Shown here one piece after another: positions 1 to 6,518 of a DNA stretch of 7,137 nucleotides; positions within the stretch are counted from its first letter, which is position 1; each line of letters opens with the position of its first letter. Both the position numbers and the translations under genes were made by a program. Under the pieces are notes generated by a model. That model saw only the letters and a list, made by a program, of their open reading frames with translations, was not told the DNA's origin and ran no database searches. The stretch covers positions 1 to 7,137 of the forward strand of contig QMUN01000040.1 of assembly GCA_003660605.1 (NCBI GenBank). Reading direction: 5' to 3'. The DNA is from Thermococci archaeon. GTDB lineage: Archaea; Methanobacteriota_B; Thermococci; Methanofastidiosales; B48-G16.

Positions 1-519
1 ATTCTCTGCAGATCTAGCTATCCTTACTATGTCATTTACATTGGGAGTAAGTTTTACTATTACAGGGATCTCTACAGATTTTTTAACATCTTTTGTAATC
101 TTATAAACAATTTTTTCGTCCTGACCTATAGCCATTCCATAGCTTTCAGCATGCGGACAGGAGAGATTCAACTCCAGTGCATCACAGTAATTTTCCAATT
201 TTTTAGCAATTTTTACAAATTCCTCACTGTCTTTTCCGAATATAGAAACAATGAAAGGTATTTTTAAACTTAAATCTTTTATTTCCTCCAAAAAATAATC
301 GACACCCGGATTTGGAAGCCCCATCGCATTGAGAAATCCGTAATCTAACTCTACGATAGTAGGATTCTCGTAACCTTTTTTTGGAGAAATACCAATAGAT
401 TTTGTCACCATCCCTCCCGCTCCAAGTTTTTCTATTCGTTTAAAAAGATAGCTTGAAATACCAAGAACACCCGAAGCGAGAAGCACTGGATTTGGAAACT
501 CAAGCTCAAAAACTCTCAT
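1..519 (-). CDS. pyrD: Dihydroorotate dehydrogenase, class 1B-like catalytic subunit (3' end outside window)
   Basis: This gene encodes an FMN-dependent enzyme that oxidises dihydroorotate to orotate in de novo pyrimidine synthesis in the cytoplasm. The first 173 residues are visible, a little over half of the usual length of about 300; the C-terminus lies beyond the left edge. Family signatures are clear: PNPVLLASG near residues 9-17, TKSIG at 39-43, the NAMGLPNPG substrate-binding stretch at 64-72, and ELNLSCPH at 116-123, with Cys121 in the catalytic-base position of class 1 enzymes (class 1 uses Cys, class 2 uses Ser). Class 1B normally pairs with an iron-sulfur/FAD subunit, PyrK, which is not in the window. 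The ATG at 519 overlaps the stop of the upstream gene as ATGA and is preceded by a good GGTGA Shine-Dalgarno site seven bases away. It is the third gene of the egsA operon. The family call is secure; the 1B assignment rests on motif resemblance. Confidence 0.93.
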   Translation of the reverse strand, partial: MRVFELEFPNPVLLASGVLGISSYLFKRIEKLGAGGMVTKSIGISPKKGYENPTIVELDYGFLNAMGLPNPGVDYFLEEIKDLSLKIPFIVSIFGKDSEEFVKIAKKLENYCDALELNLSCPHAESYGMAIGQDEKIVYKITKDVKKSVEIPVIVKLTPNVNDIVRIARSAEN

Positions 520-914
520 ACCGTTGTCACCATAACTTTCTTCATTTTTTTGTTATAATCCTCTAAAACCTTAGTTATCTTTATTTTATCCCCTTCTTTT
601 AAACCCTGAGGATTTAAAAGCTCTTCTTTCTTCTCTGATAATGGTTTAAATTTCAACATCAACCCCTCTATAGCTTTTTTCTTTTCTACTATCAATGGGA
701 TCTCTGCAGGCTCCACGCCTATTAATACTACCTCTCCGCTGAGCTTGCACTTAAATACTTTGTTTTTTATCTCTTTTACAATGTACCTTCTTCCTATATC
801 TAAATTTTTAATACATGTAGGATAATACCTGCATTTTTTGCATTCCTCACTGCTCTGAGCTATAAATTGGACTCCTTTTTTAGCTAAGTCCTTTCCCATA
901 AGTGTGTATATCAT
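516..914 (-). CDS. UPF0179 family protein, cysteine-cluster protein of unknown function
   Basis: This 132-residue protein resembles UPF0179, a conserved euryarchaeal family with no established function known to me. It has no signal peptide or membrane segment and should be cytoplasmic. The most informative part is a cysteine cluster, ECKKCRYYPTC, with Cys25, Cys28 and Cys34, plus Cys56 in VFKCKLSG. This CX2CX5C...C arrangement could bind zinc or an iron-sulfur cluster, which is an inference. The C-terminal third is rich in Lys and Glu and ends in a probable beta-strand region. The gene overlaps its neighbours by 4 nt (ATGA) on both sides, between egsA and pyrD, so translation is probably coupled. 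A second in-frame ATG at residue 6 is possible, but an AGGTG site four bases before the first ATG favours the longer form. The tight placement hints at co-expression with lipid and pyrimidine genes, not at a specific reaction. Confidence 0.82.
   Translation of the reverse strand: MIYTLMGKDLAKKGVQFIAQSSEECKKCRYYPTCIKNLDIGRRYIVKEIKNKVFKCKLSGEVVLIGVEPAEIPLIVEKKKAIEGLMLKFKPLSEKKEELLNPQGLKEGDKIKITKVLEDYNKKMKKVMVTTV
527..531 (-). promoter_or_regulatory. Shine-Dalgarno site of pyrD
   Basis: On the minus strand the sequence reads GGTGA, seven bases before the pyrD ATG at 519. It matches the GGTGAT core complementary to the archaeal 16S rRNA tail and lies inside the coding region of the upstream UPF0179 gene. 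It fixes the pyrD start and supports translation as an internal operon gene. Confidence 0.7.
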
Positions 915-1939
915 ATTACACCTGTTCTCTTCGCTATGCTGTGGGCAACATCCCTGTTGAGCTCTTTATCTCCCAAGATCGTATATCTCTTTCTTATTGT
1001 CGGGGCTATCATAAGAGCCTCTGTGATCTCCTCTTTACTGACACCAAGTTCCTCAGAGTTTGTAGGCGCTTTTACGGTTTTGAGAGCATCTCTTATCTCC
1101 CTCCAGTTGCCTCCATGAAGGTACATCATTATTATACTCCCCACTCCACATTGTTCTCCGTGAAGAGCAGGATTTTTTGCTATACTATCGAGGGCATGAG
1201 AGAACAGATGCTCGGATCCTGAAGCTGGTCTTGATGATCCTGCTATGCTCATTGCCACTCCGCTGGAGATCAATCCTTTTACAACCTTTCTAACACTCTC
1301 TTCGAGTCCATTTTTTATTACTTCTGCATTTTCTATCATCAGTTTTGCAGACATTAAAGATAATGAGGCTGCATACTCACTGTAATACTCGTTTCTCAAT
1401 CTATACGCTAATTGCCAATCCTTCACCGCCGTATAATTCGCTATCAGATCACCGCAGCCAGCAGCTAAAAATCTGTACGGAGCCTGGACTATTACACTTA
1501 TATCAGCTATTATCGCAATGGGAGAATGAGCCTCGAAAGATGTTTTCTTGCCGTCCTTAACTATAGAAGCTCTTGATGATGCTATACCGTCGTGAGAAGA
1601 TGTAGTGGGAACAGAGATGAAAGGAATTTTCTCAGCAAATGAAGCTAATTTGCCTATATCTATGACGCTTCCGCCTCCTACAGCTATTATGCTGCCATTT
1701 TTATTTTCTTTTAAATATTCAATTACTTTTTCTACTTCCCTATACTCAGCATTTTTAACAATCAAGTTTTCACATTTCAGAGAATCTGATACTGTCTCTC
1801 CAGCAATATTTTTTGTTAAACTGTCATTTATCACCAATTGGTCTTTTAAATTGAGGTCTTTGCAAACTTCCCTTACTTTTTCCAAAATATGGCTTCCAAG
1901 AAGAACTTTTCTAGGAATTTCCATCTCATGAATCTGCAT
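911..1939 (-). CDS. egsA: sn-Glycerol-1-phosphate dehydrogenase [NAD(P)+]
   Basis: This enzyme reduces dihydroxyacetone phosphate to sn-glycerol-1-phosphate, the backbone of archaeal ether lipids, in the cytoplasm. The 342-residue protein has the expected length and belongs to the iron-containing alcohol dehydrogenase / dehydroquinate synthase-like superfamily. The dinucleotide-binding GGGSVIDIGK lies at residues 88-97 and PTTSSHDGIASSRAS at 111-125. The presumed metal (Zn2+) ligands are Asp164 in GCGDLIANYT, His244 in SGSEHLFSHALD and His260 in ALHGEQCGVG. The start at 1939 is supported by a TATA-like box on the minus strand 21 bases upstream, which would put transcription initiation at or next to the ATG; there is no Shine-Dalgarno motif. 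A second ATG at residue 6 (MEIPRKVLLG) is a possible alternative and matches where many homologues begin. It is the first gene of an operon with the UPF0179 gene and pyrD, and is divergent from the DUF63-gyrA unit. The product call is very secure. Confidence 0.96.
   Translation of the reverse strand: MQIHEMEIPRKVLLGSHILEKVREVCKDLNLKDQLVINDSLTKNIAGETVSDSLKCENLIVKNAEYREVEKVIEYLKENKNGSIIAVGGGSVIDIGKLASFAEKIPFISVPTTSSHDGIASSRASIVKDGKKTSFEAHSPIAIIADISVIVQAPYRFLAAGCGDLIANYTAVKDWQLAYRLRNEYYSEYAASLSLMSAKLMIENAEVIKNGLEESVRKVVKGLISSGVAMSIAGSSRPASGSEHLFSHALDSIAKNPALHGEQCGVGSIIMMYLHGGNWREIRDALKTVKAPTNSEELGVSKEEITEALMIAPTIRKRYTILGDKELNRDVAHSIAKRTGVI
919..923 (-). promoter_or_regulatory. Shine-Dalgarno site of the UPF0179 gene
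   Basis: The minus strand reads AGGTG four bases before the ATG at 914, within the last codons of egsA. The spacer is slightly short, but no comparable site precedes the alternative ATG five codons downstream, so this motif decides the start. Confidence 0.5.
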
Positions 1940-1946
1940 AATAAAC

Positions 1947-1954
1947 TTTATATA
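1947..1954 (+). promoter_or_regulatory. Candidate TATA box (with upstream BRE-like bases) for the DUF63-gyrA operon
   Basis: The plus strand reads TTTATATA, preceded by AATAAAC, a BRE-like purine-rich stretch. The box ends 21 bases before the ATG at 1976, the same spacing as its divergent partner, and again predicts a leaderless transcript. The spacing favours 1976 over the upstream in-frame ATG at 1889, which would lie before the promoter and inside egsA. Confidence 0.6.
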
Positions 1955-1960
1955 CGAACT

Positions 1961-1968
1961 CTTATAAA
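1961..1968 (-). promoter_or_regulatory. Candidate TATA box (with upstream BRE-like bases) for the egsA operon
   Basis: The minus strand reads TTTATAAG, preceded by the purine-rich GATAAGA, which resembles a BRE. The box ends 21 bases before the egsA ATG at 1939, so its centre is about 25 bases upstream. That is the usual TATA-to-start distance in archaea and implies a leaderless or near-leaderless mRNA. No Shine-Dalgarno sequence is present in the gap, which is consistent. Confidence 0.6.
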
Positions 1969-1975
1969 TCTTATC

Positions 1976-2776
1976 ATGCAGATTTATCTTGGAATAATGG
2001 ATATAATTGAGAAGTATTATCTCGATCCCATAAGGTACGGAACAGGATACAATGTAGTCAATACTCTTACCTATGCTGTAATTCTTATCATAGTTGCTGC
2101 CCTTCTCCTAAAACTGATTATAAAACTGAAGATAAAAATAGATAAAAAGTTTATCTTTGCTCTTCTCCCCTTCATGATATTTGGAGGAACGACAAGAGCC
2201 CTAGTTGACGGAGAGATACTCCCTCACACCCCTCTATTGATAACCCCAGGAATATATTTTACTATAGCCATATTAACACTCTGTTGTATTGCAATTGGTT
2301 TATTTTTGAGAAGAAAATATGATTTTAACAGAATTCTTTTATTTTCTGGAAGCATCCTTGCGGGTGTAAATATAATTCTTGTCGTTATAAACATAGAAAC
2401 TATAAAACCTCTACTCATAACTTCAGGATTGGTATTAATTATTATGATGCCGATATATCTTTTTACTCTTAAATTTGAAACTTTTTTGAACGGAAATTTA
2501 TATTTAATAGCTGCTCACGTTTTTGATGCTTCTACAACGTTTACAGGGATATATTTTTACAATTACTGGGAACAGCACGTCCTTCCTTCTTTTTTAATCG
2601 GTGTGACGGGGGCATGGATAATGTTTCCTATAAAAATTTTTATAGTGATCCTGGCATTGTATATAGCTAAAGACATTGAAGATGAAAATGTCAAAAATTT
2701 TTTGAAACTGATAATCTTTATTCTGGGAATAGGACCAGGAACAAGAAATCTGTCAAGAATCATTATGGGTGTCTAA
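1976..2776 (+). CDS. DUF63 family multi-pass membrane protein
   Basis: This is a 266-residue integral membrane protein of the archaeal DUF63 family, whose function I do not know to be established. Conserved-looking polar motifs sit between hydrophobic helices: YNVVNTLTY at residues 25-33, FGGTTRALVD at 69-78, TPGIYF at 90-95, AAHVFDASTTF at 179-189 and the C-terminal GIGPGTRNLSRI at 251-262. I estimate seven or eight membrane segments, roughly at 29-48, 57-72, 92-111, 119-139, 147-167, 177-195, 203-233 and 243-254. The buried Arg, Asp and His residues in these motifs suggest an active site or transport path, which is inference only. I place the start at 1976 because a TATA box lies 21 bases upstream. 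The frame stays open back to an ATG at 1889 inside egsA, and another ATG at 1997 is possible. The stop codon is immediately followed by the gyrA ATG, so the two are probably co-transcribed. Confidence 0.85.
   Translation: MQIYLGIMDIIEKYYLDPIRYGTGYNVVNTLTYAVILIIVAALLLKLIIKLKIKIDKKFIFALLPFMIFGGTTRALVDGEILPHTPLLITPGIYFTIAILTLCCIAIGLFLRRKYDFNRILLFSGSILAGVNIILVVINIETIKPLLITSGLVLIIMMPIYLFTLKFETFLNGNLYLIAAHVFDASTTFTGIYFYNYWEQHVLPSFLIGVTGAWIMFPIKIFIVILALYIAKDIEDENVKNFLKLIIFILGIGPGTRNLSRIIMGV
2767..2771 (+). promoter_or_regulatory. Shine-Dalgarno site of gyrA
   Basis: GGGTG lies five bases before the gyrA ATG at 2777, inside the last codons (Gly-Val) of the DUF63 gene. It matches the GGTG core of archaeal ribosome binding sites and supports translation of gyrA as an internal operon gene. 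Confidence 0.5.
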
Positions 2777-5161
2777 ATGGAAAAAGTAGTTGAGAAACAA
2801 ATTGAACAGGAAGTAAAATCGTCTTTCTTGGATTATGCGATGAGTGTAATTGTAGATAGAGCACTCCCTGATATCAGAGACGGCCTTAAACCAGTACACA
2901 GAAGGATCTTATATGGAATGCACACAATGGGGATGTTTCATAACAAACCGTATAAGAAATCGGCAAGGGTTGTTGGAGAAGTTCTCGGTAAATATCATCC
3001 ACACGGAGATGTAGCTGTTTATGATTCAATAGTAAGGATGGTGCAGCCTTTTTCGTTGAGATATCCATTAATAGATGGACAGGGGAACTTTGGAAGTGTA
3101 GACGGTGATTCTGCTGCTGCAATGAGGTATACGGAGGTAAGACTGGCAAAGATAGCAGAGGAGATTCTGACAGATATTGACAAAAATACCGTAGACTTTA
3201 AACCGAACTTTGACAATACCTTAAAAGAGCCCGAGGTCCTCCCGGCAAAGCTTCCAAATCTTTTGATCAATGGTTCTTCGGGAATAGCAGTGGGGATGGC
3301 TACGAATATCCCGCCTCACAACATTAAAGAAGTGATAGATGCGATAGTGGAGGTAATAGATGATCCTGATATAAAGATAGAAGATTTAATGCAGATAATA
3401 AAAGGACCTGATTTTCCTACGGGAGGAATAATCTATGGAAAAGAGGGTATAGTGGATGCGTATAAAACAGGAAGGGGAAGAGTCGTTATAAGAGCAAAAG
3501 TTTCTATAGAAACAGACAAAAAAAACAATATTATCATTGAAGAACTTCCATATCAGGTAAATAAGGCAAGATTGATAGAAAATATAGTAGAACTTGTAAA
3601 ACTGAAGAAAATAGAGGGTATCTCTGATATTAGAGATGAATCAGATAAAAGAGGAATCAGAGTTTTTATTAAATTAAAAGCGGATGCAAATCCGAATATG
3701 GTTTTAAATCAGCTTTATGCTCATACAAGCCTTCAAACGACCTTTGGCGTGATAATGTTAGCTCTTGTGGATGGGGTTCCAAAAATACTGAATTTAAAAG
3801 AGATTATCAACGAGTATCTGAAGTATCGAGAAAATGTGGTCATAAGAAGAACAAAATATGAGTTAAGACAAGCGGAAAAAAGAGCACATATACTCGAAGG
3901 TTTTGTAAAAGCATTGGACAATATAGACGAGGTCATTCAGATTATAAAGAAGAGTGAAAATGTTGAAACTGCTAAAAAGAGGCTTATAGAAAGGTTTGAA
4001 TTCACAGAGGTACAGAGTGATGCTATCTTAAAAATGCAGCTCCAGAGACTCACAAATTTAGAAAGAGAAAAGATTAGAAAAGAATTGGCAGAACTTAAAG
4101 GAGTTATTTCAAAATTAAAGGCTATTCTGGCTTCAAGGGAAAAAATATTCCAGATAATCAAAGAGGAACTTCTTGAAATAAAGGAAAAATACGGTGACGA
4201 GAGGAGGACAGAGATAACGTATACGACAAGAGAAATAGAGGAAGAAGATCTTATCCCGGAAGAAAACGTTGTTGTTACACTTTCAAATCTTGGATATATC
4301 AAAAAAATAAATATTGATGAGTACAGACTGCAAAGGAGGGGAGGAAAAGGAGTAATAGGTATGGGGACAAAGGAAGAAGACTTTACAAAAGCTGTTTTTA
4401 CATGCTCTACCCATGATTATATCCTGTTTTTCACGAATAAAGGAAAGGTTTACTGGCTGAAAGCTTATCATATCCCTACTGCAGGAAGAACAGCTAAGGG
4501 AAGAGCCATTGTAAATCTCATACAGATGGAAAGGGATGAGAAGATCAGCGCTGCAATCCCCCTCTCAAATTTTGAAGGCTATCTCTTCATGGCTACAAAA
4601 AATGGAACTGTGAAAAAAACGAAACTTAAAGATTACTCAAATCCAAGAAAAACTGGAATAATAGCTATAGATTTAAGAGAAGAAGACGAACTGGTGAATG
4701 TTGTTTTGACGGATGGAAATAAAGATATAATACTTTCAACTAAAAAAGGTAAATGCATGAAATTCTCGGAAAAAGATGTAAGGCCAACGGGGAGGAATAC
4801 TATGGGTGTACGTGGTATAAGACTTCAAAATGATACTGTAGTAAGTCTGGATATAGCAGAAAAAGGGAAGACACTTTTTACAATAACAGAAGGTGGATAT
4901 GGGAAAAGAACAAGAATGGAGGAGTATCCTATCCACAGAAGAGGAGGAAAAGGTGTTATAAATATAAGATTGAAACATGGGGACGTTGTGAGTTCCAAAT
5001 GTATAGATGAAAATGATGAAATACTTGTAATTACAGAAAAGGGAATAATGATAAGAATAAAAGCTAAGGATATCTCTATAATTGGAAGAAATACTCAGGG
5101 AGTCAGGGTAATAAGGGTAGAAAATGATTCTGTAGTTGATATAGCTAAGATCTCTGATTGA
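2777..5161 (+). CDS. gyrA: DNA gyrase subunit A
   Basis: GyrA is the DNA-cleaving subunit of the A2B2 type IIA topoisomerase that introduces negative supercoils using ATP hydrolysed by GyrB. The 794-residue protein is full length for a form without a long acidic tail. The winged-helix/tower/coiled-coil breakage-reunion domain covers about residues 8-485: it opens with [21 protein letters not shown], includes the [13 protein letters not shown] motif at 72-84, and has catalytic Tyr118 in [11 protein letters not shown]. The beta-pinwheel DNA-wrapping domain runs from about 490 to the end and carries an intact GyrA box, QRRGGKG, at 519-525. That box separates gyrase from topoisomerase IV. A second, near-identical HRRGGKG occurs at 720-726. 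In archaea gyrase is thought to be of bacterial origin. Base use here looks like the neighbouring genes (AGA/AGG Arg, ATA Ile), so any transfer is old. The gene abuts the DUF63 gene upstream; gyrB is not in the window. Its 3' end overlaps the convergent lrp gene by 17 bp. Confidence 0.97.
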   Translation: MEKVVEKQIEQEVKSSFLDYAMSVIVDRALPDIRDGLKPVHRRILYGMHTMGMFHNKPYKKSARVVGEVLGKYHPHGDVAVYDSIVRMVQPFSLRYPLIDGQGNFGSVDGDSAAAMRYTEVRLAKIAEEILTDIDKNTVDFKPNFDNTLKEPEVLPAKLPNLLINGSSGIAVGMATNIPPHNIKEVIDAIVEVIDDPDIKIEDLMQIIKGPDFPTGGIIYGKEGIVDAYKTGRGRVVIRAKVSIETDKKNNIIIEELPYQVNKARLIENIVELVKLKKIEGISDIRDESDKRGIRVFIKLKADANPNMVLNQLYAHTSLQTTFGVIMLALVDGVPKILNLKEIINEYLKYRENVVIRRTKYELRQAEKRAHILEGFVKALDNIDEVIQIIKKSENVETAKKRLIERFEFTEVQSDAILKMQLQRLTNLEREKIRKELAELKGVISKLKAILASREKIFQIIKEELLEIKEKYGDERRTEITYTTREIEEEDLIPEENVVVTLSNLGYIKKINIDEYRLQRRGGKGVIGMGTKEEDFTKAVFTCSTHDYILFFTNKGKVYWLKAYHIPTAGRTAKGRAIVNLIQMERDEKISAAIPLSNFEGYLFMATKNGTVKKTKLKDYSNPRKTGIIAIDLREEDELVNVVLTDGNKDIILSTKKGKCMKFSEKDVRPTGRNTMGVRGIRLQNDTVVSLDIAEKGKTLFTITEGGYGKRTRMEEYPIHRRGGKGVINIRLKHGDVVSSKCIDENDEILVITEKGIMIRIKAKDISIIGRNTQGVRVIRVENDSVVDIAKISD
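4331..4351 (+). other. gyrA: GyrA box (QRRGGKG) coding segment
   Basis: Residues 519-525 of GyrA spell the canonical seven-residue GyrA box in the first blade of the C-terminal pinwheel. In bacterial gyrase this motif is required for wrapping DNA and introducing negative supercoils, so its presence predicts a true gyrase. Confidence 0.9.
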
Positions 5162-5600
5162 ACTTTATCCTTATGTCTTCTTTGACGACTTCTAAAACTA
5201 TGGATGTATAAGTTTTTTGTACAAACTCAAATTTTTGAATTTTTTTTATGAAATCATTTAAATGATCTCTATCTTTAAACCTTGCAATCACAAGAGCATC
5301 GTAAAGACCTGTGATATCGTAAACTCCAAGTGTATTGTCAAACTCTGCCAGTTTTTTTTCCACATTGCTCAATCTACCTTTCTCTATAGATATCTCTATT
5401 ACCGCTGTAAAATCATAACCCACTTTCTTTTGATCCAACAATGGAATATATCCTTTTATTATCCCAAGATCCTCCATTTTTTTTACTCTGTGAGATATTG
5501 TTGCCACAGAAACTCCAAGAATTTTTGCAATATCCCTGAAACTAAGTCTTGCATTTTTATTCATCTCATTTAATATCTCTTTGTCCAATTTATCTATCAT
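5145..5600 (-). CDS. Lrp/AsnC family transcriptional regulator
   Basis: This 151-residue protein has the standard Lrp/AsnC layout and length. An N-terminal AsnC-type helix-turn-helix begins [21 protein letters not shown] (about residues 5-25), and the recognition helix lies within [15 protein letters not shown] at 29-43. A short linker leads to a C-terminal RAM ligand-binding/dimerisation domain at about 60-145. That domain includes [12 protein letters not shown] at 95-106, with the G-x-YD turn (Gly98, Tyr100, Asp101) that usually lies near the amino-acid effector site. Such proteins bind DNA as dimers or octamers and can repress or activate, often controlling their own genes. The effector cannot be read from the sequence. 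The ATG is one base after the stop of the RaSEA-like gene, so the two are almost certainly co-transcribed. No strong Shine-Dalgarno site is visible, so reinitiation or coupling is likely. The 3' end overlaps gyrA tail to tail. Confidence 0.93.
   Translation of the reverse strand: MIDKLDKEILNEMNKNARLSFRDIAKILGVSVATISHRVKKMEDLGIIKGYIPLLDQKKVGYDFTAVIEISIEKGRLSNVEKKLAEFDNTLGVYDITGLYDALVIARFKDRDHLNDFIKKIQKFEFVQKTYTSIVLEVVKEDIRIKFNQRS
5240..5247 (+). terminator. Possible T-tract terminator for the DUF63-gyrA transcript
   Basis: An eight-T run lies about 80 bases past the gyrA stop, after shorter T runs at 5213-5218 and 5232-5236 and a weak inverted repeat, TCAAA-TT-TTTGA, at 5227-5238. Archaeal RNA polymerase can terminate at T-rich tracts of this kind. 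The run lies within lrp on the other strand, where it encodes Lys codons, so it may be only coding bias. Confidence 0.3.
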
Positions 5601-5601
5601 T

Positions 5602-6489
5602 TTACCACTCTCTCTTCAAAATTTTTTCCCATTCTTCTTTACACTCGTGATAATACTCTATCTTTTTATTTTTTAAGGAATACTCCGCTATGAGTTTTCC
5701 AAGATCTCTGTCACATTTGCCACAATTATGAGTACCTCTCCTTTTTCCAAGAGCTACTGGATGACATATGGTATGAAAATCTAAATCTGCAATCTCATTT
5801 AAAACATAGATCAAACTCCAGATCCATGGAAGTTTATACTCTCCTCTCTGCCAGAAATACTCTGCAAGAGTCTTTTTATGGATCGCCATGGAATTTATAG
5901 ATACAGAATCGACTATCTCCTCTATTTTCTCGCATGTTTTAACAGAATCAAGAATGGATTCGTACTCCGTGAGGAATAACGGCTTCAGGAATACGTAAGC
6001 TTTTATCTTTATCTCCAGAGCTGACAAAATTTCAGTTGCATCAAGGAAATCGTTGTATGTAAAACCTTTGTTAATGCAGTATTTCAGAACATAATCGTTT
6101 GCAGATTCCAATCCTATGGCAATCTCTAAATTTTTATTAAGAGTGTTTTTTAATTTTTTCAAGTGTTCTTTATCTACAAACTCAGGTCTTGTCTCTATTG
6201 TTACTTCTTTTATGTCTTTCTGCGAGAGATAATCAAAAATCTCTATTTGGTCTTCGTATCTTATCTCTTTCGAGTCCAGAAAACTTCCAGAGGTAAATAT
6301 TTTTATCTTTTTAACTTCTCTGTTCTCTAACTCATTTTTCACAACCTCCAGTAAATTTTCTTTTGGAGTTATACCGAGAGAATAGGAACACATGTAGCAT
6401 TTATTATAAGAACATCCTTTTGTGGGCAAAACTATGTTTAAAGCCTTTTCTTTTTTTCCATCCACTATCTCTTCAGTGATCCAGCTCAT
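5602..6489 (-). CDS. raSEA: Radical SAM protein, probable archaeosine synthase subunit RaSEA
   Basis: The 295-residue protein is a radical SAM enzyme with cysteines 26, 31 and 34 in KGCSYNKCYMCSYSLG, which should hold the [4Fe-4S] cluster. It also has IFTSGSFLD at 64-72, VTIETRPEF at 96-104 and IGLESAND at 125-132, giving an Elp3-like radical SAM core. The C-terminal HPVALGKRRGTHNCGKCDRD (243-262) with Cys256 and Cys259 is typical of the archaeosine biosynthesis protein RaSEA. In known archaea RaSEA works with ArcS: ArcS attaches lysine to preQ0 at position 15 of tRNA, and RaSEA cleaves the adduct to leave the archaeosine amidine. ArcS and the transglycosylase are not in the window. The protein is compact, and the cluster motif is CX4CX2C, not the classic CX3CX2C. 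A TATA-like box 21 bases upstream and lack of a Shine-Dalgarno site suggest a leaderless mRNA. It is the first gene of a pair with the Lrp regulator. An uncharacterised Elp3-like relative remains the alternative. Confidence 0.83.
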   Translation of the reverse strand: MSWITEEIVDGKKEKALNIVLPTKGCSYNKCYMCSYSLGITPKENLLEVVKNELENREVKKIKIFTSGSFLDSKEIRYEDQIEIFDYLSQKDIKEVTIETRPEFVDKEHLKKLKNTLNKNLEIAIGLESANDYVLKYCINKGFTYNDFLDATEILSALEIKIKAYVFLKPLFLTEYESILDSVKTCEKIEEIVDSVSINSMAIHKKTLAEYFWQRGEYKLPWIWSLIYVLNEIADLDFHTICHPVALGKRRGTHNCGKCDRDLGKLIAEYSLKNKKIEYYHECKEEWEKILKREW

Positions 6490-6510
6490 GTCTTAAATTT
6501 CGTTTCAAGG

Positions 6511-6517
6511 AATAAAA
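6511..6517 (-). promoter_or_regulatory. Candidate TATA box for the RaSEA-lrp pair
   Basis: The minus strand reads TTTTATT, preceded by AACC. It ends 21 bases before the RaSEA ATG at 6489, the same spacing as at the two other candidate promoters in this window. No Shine-Dalgarno motif lies between, consistent with a leaderless transcript. The box itself is a weaker match than the others. Confidence 0.45.
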
Positions 6518-6518
6518 G

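Larger units (their letters stand above)
1931..1984. repeat. 54-bp imperfect dyad spanning the divergent egsA / DUF63 promoter
   Basis: The outer arms are a perfect 9-bp inverted repeat: AATCTGCAT at 1931-1939 and ATGCAGATT at 1976-1984, each containing a start codon. Further pairs occur at 1941-1944 with 1971-1974, and at 1947-1952 with 1963-1968, the latter being the cores of the two TATA boxes. By eye, 20 of 27 base pairs are symmetric around 1957/1958. Confidence 0.7.

Noticed and set aside
902..1222. Plus-strand open frame of 106 codons opposite egsA.
   Set aside because: It lies wholly antisense to a conserved enzyme, has no promoter or ribosome site, and its translation has no recognisable pattern. 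It is a shadow.
1889..1975. Upstream extension of the DUF63 protein by 29 residues to an ATG inside egsA.
   Set aside because: It would require transcription from before the TATA box at 1947 and overlap the egsA 5' end. The added residues are not hydrophobic or family-like, and the spacing favours 1976.
3517..3524. Eight-A run in gyrA as a possible programmed frameshift or frameshift error.
   Set aside because: The reading frame continues normally through it (Asp-Lys-Lys-Asn-Asn) with conserved GyrA sequence on both sides, so no shift is needed.
3937..4302. Minus-strand open frame of 121 codons opposite gyrA.
   Set aside because: It is Ser/Phe/Ile-rich, as expected from the complement of AT-rich Lys/Glu coding sequence, and lies antisense to the conserved GyrA coiled-coil region.
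5211..5227. AGTTT...AAACT inverted repeat with TTTGTACAAA core as a regulatory palindrome.
   Set aside because: It lies within lrp coding sequence near the T-rich region and is short and AT-rich. Chance palindromes of this kind are expected, and no promoter is next to it.
5262..5573. Plus-strand open frame of 103 codons opposite lrp.
   Set aside because: The other strand encodes a complete Lrp/AsnC protein with all expected motifs, so this is a shadow.
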